Both the position numbers and the translations under genes were made by a program. This document shows, one piece after another, positions 42,711 to 51,619 of a stretch of 64,000 nt of DNA (position 1 is the first letter of the stretch; every line of letters starts with the position of its first letter). The DNA is from JAQUOT01 sp041651575 (GTDB lineage Archaea; Nanobdellota; Nanobdellia; SCGC-AAA011-G17; JAFCDX01). The stretch covers positions 682,001-746,000 of the forward strand of contig JBAZJB010000001.1 in the NCBI GenBank assembly GCA_041651575.1, in the 5' to 3' direction. The notes beneath the pieces were generated by a model. It had not been told where the DNA came from. It did no database searches and saw nothing but the letters and a program-made list of their open reading frames with translations.

Positions 42711-44076
42711 AGTAAAAGGACCATTAGAAAAAAGATTAGCTTTTAAAGAAAAGTTAAAGTGGACTTTAATAGTTCTAGTTTCATTTTTTGTTTTGTCTGT
42801 TATTCCTTTATTTGGTCTTGGTAAAAATTCATTAGCTCAATTTCAACAATTATCAATAATTTTAGGAGCACAATTTGGTTCTATAATGTCTTTAGGTATT
42901 GGACCAATTGTTACTGCATCAATCGTATTACAATTATTGAATGGTTCTGGATTAATGAAATTTGATACTCATACAAAAGAAGGAAGACTAAAATTTCAAG
43001 GATTCCAAAAATTATTATCAATATTTTTTATAATTTTTGAAGGTTCAATTTATGTTTTTATGGGAGGTTTAGCTCCAGCAGATGGATTAGCTCCTGGAAC
43101 TCATCTTTTAATGCAATTTATTTTGATTGGGCAATTAATTCTTGGTGGATTAATGGTATTATATATGGATGAAATTATGCAAAAATGGGGATTTGGTTCA
43201 GGTATTTCATTATTCATAGCAGCTAATGTTTCAATGGAAGTTTTCATTAGAGCTTTCTCACCTTTAACAACAACAGGAACTTGGGCATTTGGTTCAGGTC
43301 AATCTCCTGTAGGGGCAATTTGGGTTTTCTTCCTTTCATTATCTGGAGGAGATCCTACTGGAGCAATTTTAGCATTATCAACAATGCTTGCTACAATAGC
43401 AGTATTTTTTATGTCGGTTTATTTCCAAGCAATTAAAATTGAAATACCTTTAAGTTTTGGAAGAGTTAGAGGTTATGGAATAAGATGGCCATTAAATTTC
43501 TTATATACAAGCAATATTCCAGTTATTTTAACTGCGGCATTAATGGCAAATATTCAACTGATTGCAAGATTCTTTGAAAATTGGGGACATCCGATATTAG
43601 GAACTTTTTCTGGAAACATGCCTGCTTCTGGTTTGGTATCTTGGATATATAGTCCAGATATTTTAAGAACTATTTTGACAGGAGCATTTACTCCAAGTAG
43701 TTTATTACATGCTTTCGTTTATTTAATATTTATGGTTATAGGATCAATAATTTTTGCATTATTTTGGATGCAAACTGCTGGAATGGATGCAGAATCTCAA
43801 GCAAAAAATATTATGGCATCAGGTTTACAAATTCCTGGATTTAGAAGAGATCCAAGAGTTTTAGAATCAATATTAAAAAGATATATTCTTCCTTTAACAA
43901 TAATGGGTGCAATTACAATTGGTGTTGTTGCATCTGCTGCAGATTTATCTGGTGCTTTAGGTAGAGGTACTGGAATATTATTAACAGTTATGATTGTTTA
44001 TAGAATGTACGAAGATATTGCAAAACAACATATGATGGACATGTATCCTGCATTAAGGAAGATGATTGCAAAATAA
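42673..44076 (+). CDS. secY: Preprotein translocase subunit SecY
   Basis: 467 residues with ten predicted membrane spans; the main channel for protein export and membrane insertion. Recognised by NLPEVKGPLEKRLAFKEKLK before span 1, GSGLMKFDTHTKEGRLKFQG, GFGSGISLFIAANVSME, and the C-terminal GFRRDPRVLESILKRYI. A TTG start at 42673 is taken because the conserved N-terminus (ETFLANLPEV) begins there, inside L15. In many archaea adk follows; here the DUF106 gene follows directly by TAAAATG. Confidence 0.94.
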   Translation: MSLIETFLANLPEVKGPLEKRLAFKEKLKWTLIVLVSFFVLSVIPLFGLGKNSLAQFQQLSIILGAQFGSIMSLGIGPIVTASIVLQLLNGSGLMKFDTHTKEGRLKFQGFQKLLSIFFIIFEGSIYVFMGGLAPADGLAPGTHLLMQFILIGQLILGGLMVLYMDEIMQKWGFGSGISLFIAANVSMEVFIRAFSPLTTTGTWAFGSGQSPVGAIWVFFLSLSGGDPTGAILALSTMLATIAVFFMSVYFQAIKIEIPLSFGRVRGYGIRWPLNFLYTSNIPVILTAALMANIQLIARFFENWGHPILGTFSGNMPASGLVSWIYSPDILRTILTGAFTPSSLLHAFVYLIFMVIGSIIFALFWMQTAGMDAESQAKNIMASGLQIPGFRRDPRVLESILKRYILPLTIMGAITIGVVASAADLSGALGRGTGILLTVMIVYRMYEDIAKQHMMDMYPALRKMIAK

Positions 44077-44077
44077 A

Positions 44078-44839
44078 ATGGCTTCTTCAATGAGTGGTTG
44101 GTTTGGTAGTATATTTAATCCAATTTTGAATCCAATTTTTGGACCTTTGTTAAAATTACATCCTTTTTTTGCTATTTTAATAATTACTTTAATTGTAACT
44201 TTAATTTCTATAGTTGCTTATAAAAAATTAACAGACCAAGCATTATTAAAATCTATTAGAGAAGAAATGAAAGAACTTAGAAAAAAGATGGATGAATCTA
44301 AAAATGATTCTAAAAAATTAATGGAATTACAAAAAATTTCTATGGCTAAAAGCATGATACAAATGAAACAAACAATGAAACCCATGTTGATTACTATGAT
44401 TCCAATTTTGATAATATTTGGTTGGTTTTCAACTCATTTAGCTTATAATCCGATAACTCCAGACCAACAATTTTCAGTAAATTTAACTCTGAAAGAAAAT
44501 TTAGGTAATGTAACAATAATTCTTCCAGAAAATATAGAAAGTTTGGATTCAAATACTAAAACTGTAGAAAATAAAAAGGCAGGTTTTTTGTTAAAGGCCA
44601 AACAAGAAGGGAAATATTCATTAACTTTTGATTATAATAATAAGACTTATACTAAAGATATCTTAATTTCAAATAATAAAGAATATATTACTCCTGTAGA
44701 AGTTGTAAATCAAGATATTAAGACAATTATGGTAAGTAATGCTCCTATAAAGATATTTGGTTTAGGGTGGTTATGGGTATATATTATTATGGCAGTTATA
44801 TTAAACAGCTTATTTAGAAAGCTTTTTAAGGTTTATTAA
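44078..44839 (+). CDS. DUF106/EMC3-like membrane insertase of the Oxa1 superfamily
   Basis: 253 residues from ATG 44078, one base after the secY stop. Three spans: about 20-45, 103-123 and 230-250. The cytoplasmic helical hairpin with KSIREEMKELRKKMDE lies between spans 1 and 2, and MKPMLITMIPILIIFGWF is in span 2, both typical of archaeal DUF106 (Ylp1), relatives of YidC/Oxa1 and EMC3. An extracellular beta-like domain (about 128-225) sits between spans 2 and 3. It likely helps insert membrane proteins with SecY. Confidence 0.85.
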   Translation: MASSMSGWFGSIFNPILNPIFGPLLKLHPFFAILIITLIVTLISIVAYKKLTDQALLKSIREEMKELRKKMDESKNDSKKLMELQKISMAKSMIQMKQTMKPMLITMIPILIIFGWFSTHLAYNPITPDQQFSVNLTLKENLGNVTIILPENIESLDSNTKTVENKKAGFLLKAKQEGKYSLTFDYNNKTYTKDILISNNKEYITPVEVVNQDIKTIMVSNAPIKIFGLGWLWVYIIMAVILNSLFRKLFKVY

Positions 44840-44859
44840 ATCAAAAAATTTAGAAAAAA

Positions 44860-45141
44860 ATGGTAACATTTAAACAACCAAGGAAGAGAGCAAGATCTAG
44901 AAAATTAAGAAAGGTTTATGTAAAATTGCCTGGAAACAAAGTAACTTTACATTATAGAAAAAGAAAACCTTCTCATGCAAAATGTGCTAATTGTAAAAAA
45001 CCTTTGAAAGGAACTTTACGTGAATTACCTTCTGTAATGAAAAATTTACCTAAAACTTATAAAAAACCATCAAGACCTTATGGTGGGTATTTATGTTCAA
45101 ACTGTACAAGAGAATTAATAAAAGCAAAATTTAGGAGATAA
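44860..45141 (+). CDS. rpl34e: Ribosomal protein L34e (eL34)
   Basis: 93 residues, basic, with a zinc ribbon: CANCKKPLKG near 44 and CSNCTRELI near 80. Also KQPRKRARSRKLRKVYVKLP and VTLHYRKRKPSHAKC. It is normal in length for archaea. The cmk gene that often precedes it in archaea is absent. Two bases separate it from L14e. Confidence 0.94.
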   Translation: MVTFKQPRKRARSRKLRKVYVKLPGNKVTLHYRKRKPSHAKCANCKKPLKGTLRELPSVMKNLPKTYKKPSRPYGGYLCSNCTRELIKAKFRR

Positions 45142-45143
45142 AA

Positions 45144-45515
45144 ATGGTATTATTTGATATTGGAAGAGCTTGTGTGAAACTTGCAGGAAGAGAAGCAGGA
45201 AAAATAGCTGTAATAGTAGATTTTGATAAAAAAAATAAGAATTTTGTTTTAATTGATGGAAGCGTAAAAAGAAAGTTATGTAATACAAAACATTTAGAAC
45301 CTCTAGATATTTTATTGAAAATAAAAAAAGGTGCTTCTAGTTCAGATGTTCATGCAGCAATGAAAAAAGAAAAGCTTGAAGTTATTGCTAAGAAAGGCAA
45401 AGAAAAGAAAAAAGCTGAAAGACCAAGAAGATTAAAAATTATTAAAAATAAAAATAAACCTGTAAAAGAAGCTCCTAAAAAAGTTGAAAAGAAAAAAGAA
45501 AAAAAGAAAAAATGA
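45144..45515 (+). CDS. rpl14e: Ribosomal protein L14e (eL14) with basic tail
   Basis: 123 residues. The N-terminal KOW-like domain is clear: FDIGRACVKLAGREAGKIAV, VDFDKKNKNFVLIDGSVKRK and CNTKHLEPLD. Residues 85-123 are a Lys/Glu/Pro tail (PKKVEKKKEKKKK). Often followed by cbf5 in archaea, but here cbf5 lies far away at 59.7 kb. ATGA overlap with the next small gene. Confidence 0.92.
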   Translation: MVLFDIGRACVKLAGREAGKIAVIVDFDKKNKNFVLIDGSVKRKLCNTKHLEPLDILLKIKKGASSSDVHAAMKKEKLEVIAKKGKEKKKAERPRRLKIIKNKNKPVKEAPKKVEKKKEKKKK

Positions 45516-45715
45516 ATGTTAAATCTATAAAAGAGTTACAACAAGCTGCCGAAAATTTACAAGAACAATCAAGAGAAATTGTTATATATTTAGAAGCTAT
45601 AGACTATTCCAAATCTGAGAGAGATATAATAAATCCTGAATCAAAAATTTTATCTTTAAAAAAGAAAATTAAAGAATTAAAAGGAATAATTGGAAAAATA
45701 GAATCTTTATTATAA
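45512..45715 (+). CDS. Small coiled-coil protein of unknown function, 67 residues
   Basis: A helical protein with two segments (about 4-32 and 42-67, the latter ILSLKKKIKELKGIIGKIES). I see no known family. It starts by ATGA overlap with L14e and is followed by prefoldin alpha one base after its stop, so it is a real member of the operon. In many archaea L20a (LX) precedes prefoldin alpha; this is not L20a. Confidence 0.6.
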   Translation: MNVKSIKELQQAAENLQEQSREIVIYLEAIDYSKSERDIINPESKILSLKKKIKELKGIIGKIESLL

Positions 45716-45716
45716 A

Positions 45717-46163
45717 ATGAGCGACCAAGAACAAATTCTACAACAAAAGTATATAGAATTACAGATGCTTGACCAACAAATAAAACAAGTTCAGCAACAA
45801 CATTCTATTTTACAACAACAAGTTGAAGAATTAATGAGATTAGACATAGATTTAGATGATTTAACTAAAGTTAAAGAAAATTCTAAAGCTTTTTTTCCTT
45901 TGAGTGCAGGAGTTTTTGTTGAAGGTTCTATAAATAATACTAAAGAATTACTAATTAATGTTGGGGCCGATGTTTCTGTTAAGAAAACAATACCCGAAGC
46001 TAAGTCTTTAATTCAAGAACAAATTAAAGAACTTCAAGAAGCTTTAATGAATATTGATAACAATTTAAAATTTGCAGATTTAAAAGCACATGAATTACAA
46101 GAAGAAATAATACAATTAGATTGTAAAATGCATCATAATCACAAAGATGGGCATAAACATTAA
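45717..46163 (+). CDS. pfdA: Prefoldin subunit alpha
   Basis: 148 residues: two long helices (about 1-45 and 102-140) with QQKYIELQMLDQQIKQVQQQ at the start and a central beta hairpin VKENSKAFFPLSAGVFVEGS, DVSVKKTIPEAKSLIQEQ. It forms the prefoldin hexamer with beta subunits and passes unfolded proteins to the thermosome. The C-terminus is unusual: KMHHNHKDGHKH, with five His among twelve residues, a possible metal site. Confidence 0.92.
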   Translation: MSDQEQILQQKYIELQMLDQQIKQVQQQHSILQQQVEELMRLDIDLDDLTKVKENSKAFFPLSAGVFVEGSINNTKELLINVGADVSVKKTIPEAKSLIQEQIKELQEALMNIDNNLKFADLKAHELQEEIIQLDCKMHHNHKDGHKH

Positions 46164-46167
46164 TTAT

Positions 46168-46182
46168 AAAAAGATTTAAATA
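46168..46182 (+). promoter_or_regulatory. Leaderless promoter identical to that at 56188
   Basis: AAAAAGATTTAAATA lies 36 bases (start to start) before the ATG at 46204. The same 15 bases occur at the same distance before the related gene at 56224. The mRNA should start at or near the ATG because no ribosome binding site is seen. Confidence 0.6.
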
Positions 46183-46203
46183 CATAAATATTTTAATATT
46201 TTT

Positions 46204-46827
46204 ATGGTAAAAGAGGTAAAGACTTTATTAACTATATTGCTTTTTGCAGTATTAGGATTATTTTTATTTGATATATTATCTAGTTTTAATTCTAATAATA
46301 ATGTAAGAGTACTTGAAGGAGCAATATGTCCTTATACTACTTGTCCTACTACATCTTGGTCTACATGTTCTGGAGGAAAGCAATATTGTACTGTTACAGG
46401 ATGTTCATCTTTAACTAGAGCTTGTACAACAAGTACAACAGTAACTGAAAAAGTGACTTGTAACTTTTTAGGTGCAGTTAATGCAAAAATATGTAAAGGT
46501 ACCGATGCTTCTAATATACAATTGGCTAAATGTACTATTCCTAGTAAAACAAGCTGCAGTACTTCTATTTCAGGTAGAAAAGGAGCTGCTATAACTTGGA
46601 AAGTAGATCAGTATACATATACTAATGCTAAAGGTCAAAAATATTCTGAAACTTGTGTCCCTTCAACTAGTAAATATTTGGATGGATCTGCTAAAATTAT
46701 ATCTTTTGCTTGTAAAAATGTTTTATTAAGTGGGACTGGAACAGGAACTTCTGGGGTATGTCCAACGTATATTTGTAGTAGAACTTGTCCTGCAGATTCA
46801 ACTCATAATTGTCCTTATTGTTGTTAA
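46204..46827 (+). CDS. Secreted Cys-rich protein with a thrombospondin-type-1-like module
   Basis: 207 residues. A membrane-targeting N-terminus (about 8-28, LLTILLFAVLGLFLFDIL) is followed by NNNVRVLEGA, which resembles NDNTRTLEA in the gene at 56224. Residues about 40-75 form a module CPTTSWSTCSGGKQ then YCTVTGCSSLTRACTTS with the WSxC and RxC spacing of thrombospondin type 1 repeats. The rest has about 12 more Cys and ends CPADSTHNCPYCC. It is probably exported and disulfide-bonded. Role unknown. Confidence 0.6.
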   Translation: MVKEVKTLLTILLFAVLGLFLFDILSSFNSNNNVRVLEGAICPYTTCPTTSWSTCSGGKQYCTVTGCSSLTRACTTSTTVTEKVTCNFLGAVNAKICKGTDASNIQLAKCTIPSKTSCSTSISGRKGAAITWKVDQYTYTNAKGQKYSETCVPSTSKYLDGSAKIISFACKNVLLSGTGTGTSGVCPTYICSRTCPADSTHNCPYCC

Positions 46828-46881
46828 ATAATCAATTTTTTATAATAATCTATTTAAACCTATAAAATTTCTATAAGAGCT

Positions 46882-48192
46882 ATGCAACTAGATTATAAGA
46901 AAATAAGAGAATATTATTCTAGAAAAGATGTAAAAGATGAATTATTAAAAATAGCACAAAATAGGGAAGTGCAAGCTTGGTTTTCTGATGTGAGAGGTAA
47001 AAGACCAGATACAATTAATTTTCCTGGAGATGTAGATGATTTAATTAAAAAAGGAATGACTTCTTTTCATATTTCAGAAGAAAGGTGGCATGATCCTTTA
47101 CAATTAAAACCTGGAATGAATAAAAGAGAATTAGATGAAAATAGGAGCGGTTGGGATTTATTATTGGATATAGATTGTAAAGATGTAGAAATATCAAGAA
47201 TTACTGCAGAATTATTATTAGAAGCATTAATATTTCATGATGTAAAAGATATTTCATTAAAATTTTCAGGTAATCACGGATTTCATATAGGAATTCCTTA
47301 CGAATCTTTTCCTGAACAATTAAATGGAAAACAAACAAGACTATTATTTCCAGAATTAGTAAGGATAGTTGCAAATTATTTGAAAGAAATGATAAAACCT
47401 TTTTTAACTGAAAGAATTTTAAAAATATATTCTTTAGACAAACTTTCTTTGAAATTTACTAAACATATGAAAGATTTAGTTAAAGATGGAAAATTTGATC
47501 CTTATTCTGTTGTAGATATTGATTCTGTTTTAATTTCTTCAAGACATATGTTTCGTGCTCCATATTCTATAAATGAAAAATCTAATTTAGTTAGCATTCC
47601 TTTAAATCCAAATAAAGAATCATTAAGGATTTTTAAATTAGAAGATGCAAAAATAGAAAATGTAAAAGTAAAATTAAGATTTTTAGATATAGAAAATGTT
47701 ACAAAAGAAAGTGCAAGAAATTTATTGTTACAATCTTATGATTGGAATGTAAAAAACCAGAAATCTGATATAAAAATAATTGAAACTAAAAAATATGAAA
47801 CCTCTACAGATGAGATTTTGGAAGAAGATTTTCCTCCCTGTATTAAATTGTTATTAAAAGGATTAAAAGAAGATGGAAGAAAAAGAGCAGTTTTTATTTT
47901 AATTAATTTTTTAAGACATTGTAATTGGCCTTTGGACAAAATTGAAAAAACTTTGAATGAATGGAACAAAAAAAATTATGAACCTTTGAGAGAAGGATAT
48001 GCTAAATCTCAATTAGAATGGTCTAAAAAACAATCTAATATTGTTTTACCTGCTAATTGTGATAATCCTGCTTATTACAAAAGTATGGCAATTTGTGTAC
48101 CTGATGGATTATGTAAAATGATAAAAAATCCAGTAAATTATGCTATAAGAAAGTCAAGAATGAGAAAAGATACTAAAAAGAATAAAAAATAA
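46882..48192 (+). CDS. priS: DNA primase: PriS fused to the PriL Fe-S domain
   Basis: 436 residues. The PriS part (about 1-300) has the catalytic DIDCKD at 96-101, SGNHGFHIGIPYESF near 127 and VVDIDSVLISSRHMFRAPYS near 212, which hold the acidic residues and nucleotide-binding His. The C-terminal part (about 310-425) matches the PriL C-terminal domain: FPPCIKLLLKGLKEDGRKRA, then Cys in PANCDNP, SMAICVPDGLC, giving four Cys for a [4Fe-4S] cluster. The PriL N-terminal domain is missing. A similar fused primase is known from Nanoarchaeum equitans. It makes primers for replication. Confidence 0.88.
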   Translation: MQLDYKKIREYYSRKDVKDELLKIAQNREVQAWFSDVRGKRPDTINFPGDVDDLIKKGMTSFHISEERWHDPLQLKPGMNKRELDENRSGWDLLLDIDCKDVEISRITAELLLEALIFHDVKDISLKFSGNHGFHIGIPYESFPEQLNGKQTRLLFPELVRIVANYLKEMIKPFLTERILKIYSLDKLSLKFTKHMKDLVKDGKFDPYSVVDIDSVLISSRHMFRAPYSINEKSNLVSIPLNPNKESLRIFKLEDAKIENVKVKLRFLDIENVTKESARNLLLQSYDWNVKNQKSDIKIIETKKYETSTDEILEEDFPPCIKLLLKGLKEDGRKRAVFILINFLRHCNWPLDKIEKTLNEWNKKNYEPLREGYAKSQLEWSKKQSNIVLPANCDNPAYYKSMAICVPDGLCKMIKNPVNYAIRKSRMRKDTKKNKK

Positions 48193-48260
48193 ACATTTAT
48201 ATAGTAAAATGTCTCTAATTTAATATATTAATATTAAAATTTAAAAGGAGGTGAAAAATT

Positions 48261-48995
48261 TTGGAAAGAAATACTATAATCTTATCGATTGTTTTAGTAT
48301 TGGCAGCACTTTTTATTATAGGTGCTAGTTATACTGGAAAAGCAGTGGCAGTTCCATTTGATTCTGATGGAAACGGAATTTTAGAAATTCCAGATTTAAG
48401 TGAATCAACTAGTCTTCTTGGGCAGGTTTATAATACTAACGTACAATTTATTTTAGTTAATACTTGTTCAGAAAAAAGAAGTCTAAACTTTTGTAATTCA
48501 GTAGATATAAATAGCGATAATTATATCACTATTGCTGAAGCGCAATATGCTTATGACTATATTAAAAGTAAGATATCTGGAATTACTTTGTATGATTCTG
48601 ATGGAAATGGAATATTAGAAATTCCTGATTTATCTGCAGCAAATAATCTTCTTGGACAAGTTTCTAATACTTATACAAAATCTATTTCAATAGAGGATTG
48701 TATTGGGTATGGATTTAGTTCAGACTTTTGTAATTCTGTAGATACAAATAAGGACGCTTTAATAACTTATGAAGAAGTTTATGCAGCCGTTTCAGGAATT
48801 AAAGGGTTGTTAGGTGCAACAAATATAGAAACATTAGAAGAAATAAGAGCAAATTCTTGTAATGCAGATAATACTTGTGAAACCAATAGTTTAAAAGTTA
48901 CTAGTTTGGCTAAACCAAATGGCGGTAATGCATATGTTTGCGTAAATGCACAAGGACAACTTTACAGAAGCAATAGGCCATGTAGATTAATTTAA
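48261..48995 (+). CDS. Secreted protein with dockerin/EF-hand-like calcium loops
   Basis: 244 residues from a TTG start seven bases after GGAGGTGA (48247-48254). A membrane anchor or signal (about 6-22) is followed by SYTGKAVAV. Four calcium loops: DSDGNGILEIPDL at 34, DINSDNYITIAEA near 83, DSDGNGILEIPDL again near 112 and DTNKDALITYEEV near 161, arranged as two dockerin-like pairs. The 13-residue first and third loops are identical. The C-terminal 60 residues hold six Cys. It may bind a cohesin-like or surface partner. It converges with the kinase gene, overlapping by 4 bases. Confidence 0.6.
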   Translation: MERNTIILSIVLVLAALFIIGASYTGKAVAVPFDSDGNGILEIPDLSESTSLLGQVYNTNVQFILVNTCSEKRSLNFCNSVDINSDNYITIAEAQYAYDYIKSKISGITLYDSDGNGILEIPDLSAANNLLGQVSNTYTKSISIEDCIGYGFSSDFCNSVDTNKDALITYEEVYAAVSGIKGLLGATNIETLEEIRANSCNADNTCETNSLKVTSLAKPNGGNAYVCVNAQGQLYRSNRPCRLI

Positions 48996-49609
48996 TTTAT
49001 TTCTTTTTTTATTTTTTTTAAATTTTCTTCAGTTTTATCTCTTTTATATTCTTTTACAATATTTATGAAATTATTTCTATCAATTTTAATTCCTTTTTTA
49101 TTTAAAATATCAATTAAAGGATGAGACATAATAAATTGACAGAACTGAGTTACATTTTTTGGATTATTTGTTAAATAACTTCTTTCAAAGTCTATTAAAA
49201 CAGGTTTTTTATCAATAATAATGTGTTTTACTGGATGATGCATTTCTAATTTATTTATTTTTAACTTATCTAAAATAAAACATTGTTCTAAACTATTATT
49301 TAAAAGTTTAATTATGTCTTTTTTATTTTTATCTTTAAAAGAATCCAAAATAAATTTTCCTTTTACGAATTCATATATCATAAATTTTTTTCTAGAAATT
49401 ATTAATCTTGGTCCAATTTTATATTTATTAATTATTTTAAGAAATTTTGCTTCATTTAAAATTCTATCTTTAGCGCTTATTCCTGGTTTTTCAGTTTTAA
49501 TTGCAATTTTTTTATTTCTAAAAATTCCAGTATATATTATAGATCTCTTTCCTTGAGCTAAATATTCAACGTTTTTGACTTTTAATGCCTTTATTTCTTT
49601 TAAAATCAT
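48992..49609 (-). CDS. Small RIO/Bud32-like protein kinase (COG2112 type)
   Basis: 205 residues. N-lobe: YLAQGKRSIIYTGIFRNKKI, with the Lys in IAIKTEKPG. C-lobe: MIYEFVKGKFI hinge, HPVKHIIIDKKPVLIDFERS, in which HPVKH is the reduced catalytic loop and LIDFERS the metal-binding Asp. This fits the small archaeal Ser/Thr kinase group COG2112, related to RIO and Bud32. Targets unknown. Its promoter faces away from the secreted protein gene at 49671. Confidence 0.8.
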   Translation of the reverse strand: MILKEIKALKVKNVEYLAQGKRSIIYTGIFRNKKIAIKTEKPGISAKDRILNEAKFLKIINKYKIGPRLIISRKKFMIYEFVKGKFILDSFKDKNKKDIIKLLNNSLEQCFILDKLKINKLEMHHPVKHIIIDKKPVLIDFERSYLTNNPKNVTQFCQFIMSHPLIDILNKKGIKIDRNNFINIVKEYKRDKTEENLKKIKKEIN

Positions 49610-49670
49610 ATAAATGCTAATAGAAAGTTTTTTAAATATATTACTATTAAACTATTTCAGAGGTGCTTTG

Positions 49671-51617
49671 ATGAGTTTACCAAGATTAACGTGTTTAATG
49701 GCTTGTTTATTAATTATATCTAGTTTTATGTGTTTAGCAGAGGATGCAGCTGAAACTGATACTGCTGTAGAAACTGCTGCAGATTATACTACGGCAAACA
49801 CATGGTTATTAAATTCTATGAGAAATGCTTCTTGGAATAAACCTATACCTGAGTTAACTTTTTCATTATTGGCTATAAATAATCTTGGTGAATATAATTC
49901 TGATGTTAAAGAAGGTCTTTTAAAATTATTGAATAAAAGTTCGGAAAGAGGGTGTTTCCCAAAAACTTCTTGTAAAGTTAAAGATACTGCTTTAGCTTTG
50001 TTAGTACTAGGTAAAACTGGTCAAGATATAAATAAAACTGTAACTTGGCTTAAAAATATGGAAATAGCTTCTGGTGCAACAGCTGGAAGTTGGTATATTC
50101 AATTTAATCCGACTGTTGATGGAACTTGTCAAATTACTTGTGAAGGTTCTACAACTCCAAAATCTGTAGATGTTGGTCCAACAAAACCTTGGATAAATGC
50201 AGATACTTTATGTGGTCCTATTGGAAATAAAAAATTCAAAAAATATGATATAGATTGTGTAAATGTTGGAGATCAAGCAATGCATGTTACTGTAATATAT
50301 CGTATTGCTAGACAAGGATTTACAGAAGATTATTTATTACATGATGAGCAAACACAAAAAACTACTTTAACAATAGAAAATGCTTGCTTTGCAACAGGTT
50401 CTGGTGTTGGAACTTGTGATTATGAAAGTACTTTATATGCTACTTGGGCTTTAAAATCAATTGCTGGAGAAGAAATCCATACATTACCTTATCTAGAAGA
50501 AAATAAAAATGCAAATGCTTTACATAGATCTTTATTATATTTGGTAAGGCCTGATAGCAAATATTATTCTAGTTGGTTAAAAGAACATCAAAAATCTTCT
50601 GGTTCTTGGTTAGATGATGTATATGTTACTTCAATTGGAGCAATATCAATGATACAATCTACTGATGATGCAGATTCTTATCTTAATGCTACAAGATGGT
50701 TGACTTTGAAATATAATGAGAAAAAACATAATTGGAATGATAAAGTTTTAGATACTGCTTCTGCATTGATTGCCTTATCAGGTGGATTTAAAGATAATTC
50801 TATTGGTGTTGAAGATGGAGAAATTGATAATGGAGAAATAGGTGCAGAAAATGTTACTGTTGCAATAGAACTTATTTGTAATGATGGTTTAGATGATGAT
50901 AATGATACTTTTGTTGATTGCAATGATAATGATTGTACAAATGATAATTCTTGTTTATGTATTGGTTCATCGGTAGAATGTAGTCCTAATATTGCTTGTC
51001 CAAGTGGACAATCTTGCGATTATAGAACTTGTACTTGTGGAACAACCACAATTATAGAACCAACATCAGGACAATGTTCTTTAAATGCTGGAAACGAATG
51101 TGAAATAAATAGTCATTGTGATATAGGTTATGAGTGTAGTTCTGCTTGTATTTGTGAACCTGTATATGAAGATACTGATGAATGTGATTGTACAATAGAT
51201 GATGATTGTGATGAGGGTTATGAATGTGTTGGTGGTTGTACTTGTACTAGTATAGAAGAAGAAACTGAAGAAGGTAGTATGTTGCCTTGGATAATTATTA
51301 TAATTGTTGCTGTAATTTTATTATTGATTTTAGTTTATTATTATTTAAATTATGTAAAAAAAGGAAAAACTTTCAAAGATTTTAAAGAAGATTTAGGTTC
51401 TAAATTTGGAAAAAAATCAAAAAAACCAAGTTTTGAAGAATATTTAACAACAAGGCCAAGACCTAGTGCAGAGTTAATAAGGCCAAGACAAATGCCTACA
51501 AGGCAATTACCTGCTTTCCCTACACAAAACGTACCTAAAAAATCTGCTAGAGAAAAGAAAGTAGATGATGAATTAGAAAAATCTTTGGCAGAAGCAAAAA
51601 AATTATTGGGCAAGTAA
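49671..51617 (+). CDS. Surface protein: alpha/alpha toroid plus Cys-rich modules and one membrane span
   Basis: 648 residues from ATG 49671, which follows AGAGGTG at 49659-49665. Signal peptide about 1-25. Residues about 45-385 have helical repeats such as DTALALLVLGKTGQDINKTV, YESTLYATWALKSI and DTASALIALSGGF, as in terpenoid-cyclase/prenyltransferase toroids. Next come a CNDGLDDDNDTFVDCNDNDC motif and EGF-like Cys-rich repeats (about 410-525), a span at about 537-560 and a basic cytoplasmic tail. It is likely displayed on the surface. The gene at 51620 follows by two bases. Confidence 0.65.
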   Translation: MSLPRLTCLMACLLIISSFMCLAEDAAETDTAVETAADYTTANTWLLNSMRNASWNKPIPELTFSLLAINNLGEYNSDVKEGLLKLLNKSSERGCFPKTSCKVKDTALALLVLGKTGQDINKTVTWLKNMEIASGATAGSWYIQFNPTVDGTCQITCEGSTTPKSVDVGPTKPWINADTLCGPIGNKKFKKYDIDCVNVGDQAMHVTVIYRIARQGFTEDYLLHDEQTQKTTLTIENACFATGSGVGTCDYESTLYATWALKSIAGEEIHTLPYLEENKNANALHRSLLYLVRPDSKYYSSWLKEHQKSSGSWLDDVYVTSIGAISMIQSTDDADSYLNATRWLTLKYNEKKHNWNDKVLDTASALIALSGGFKDNSIGVEDGEIDNGEIGAENVTVAIELICNDGLDDDNDTFVDCNDNDCTNDNSCLCIGSSVECSPNIACPSGQSCDYRTCTCGTTTIIEPTSGQCSLNAGNECEINSHCDIGYECSSACICEPVYEDTDECDCTIDDDCDEGYECVGGCTCTSIEEETEEGSMLPWIIIIIVAVILLLILVYYYLNYVKKGKTFKDFKEDLGSKFGKKSKKPSFEEYLTTRPRPSAELIRPRQMPTRQLPAFPTQNVPKKSAREKKVDDELEKSLAEAKKLLGK

Positions 51618-51619
51618 TA

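Noticed and set aside
49614..49670. Longer start for the toroid protein at 49614
   Set aside because: The ATG at 49671 follows AGAGGTG and begins a proper signal peptide. The extra residues would be hydrophobic junk within the promoter region.
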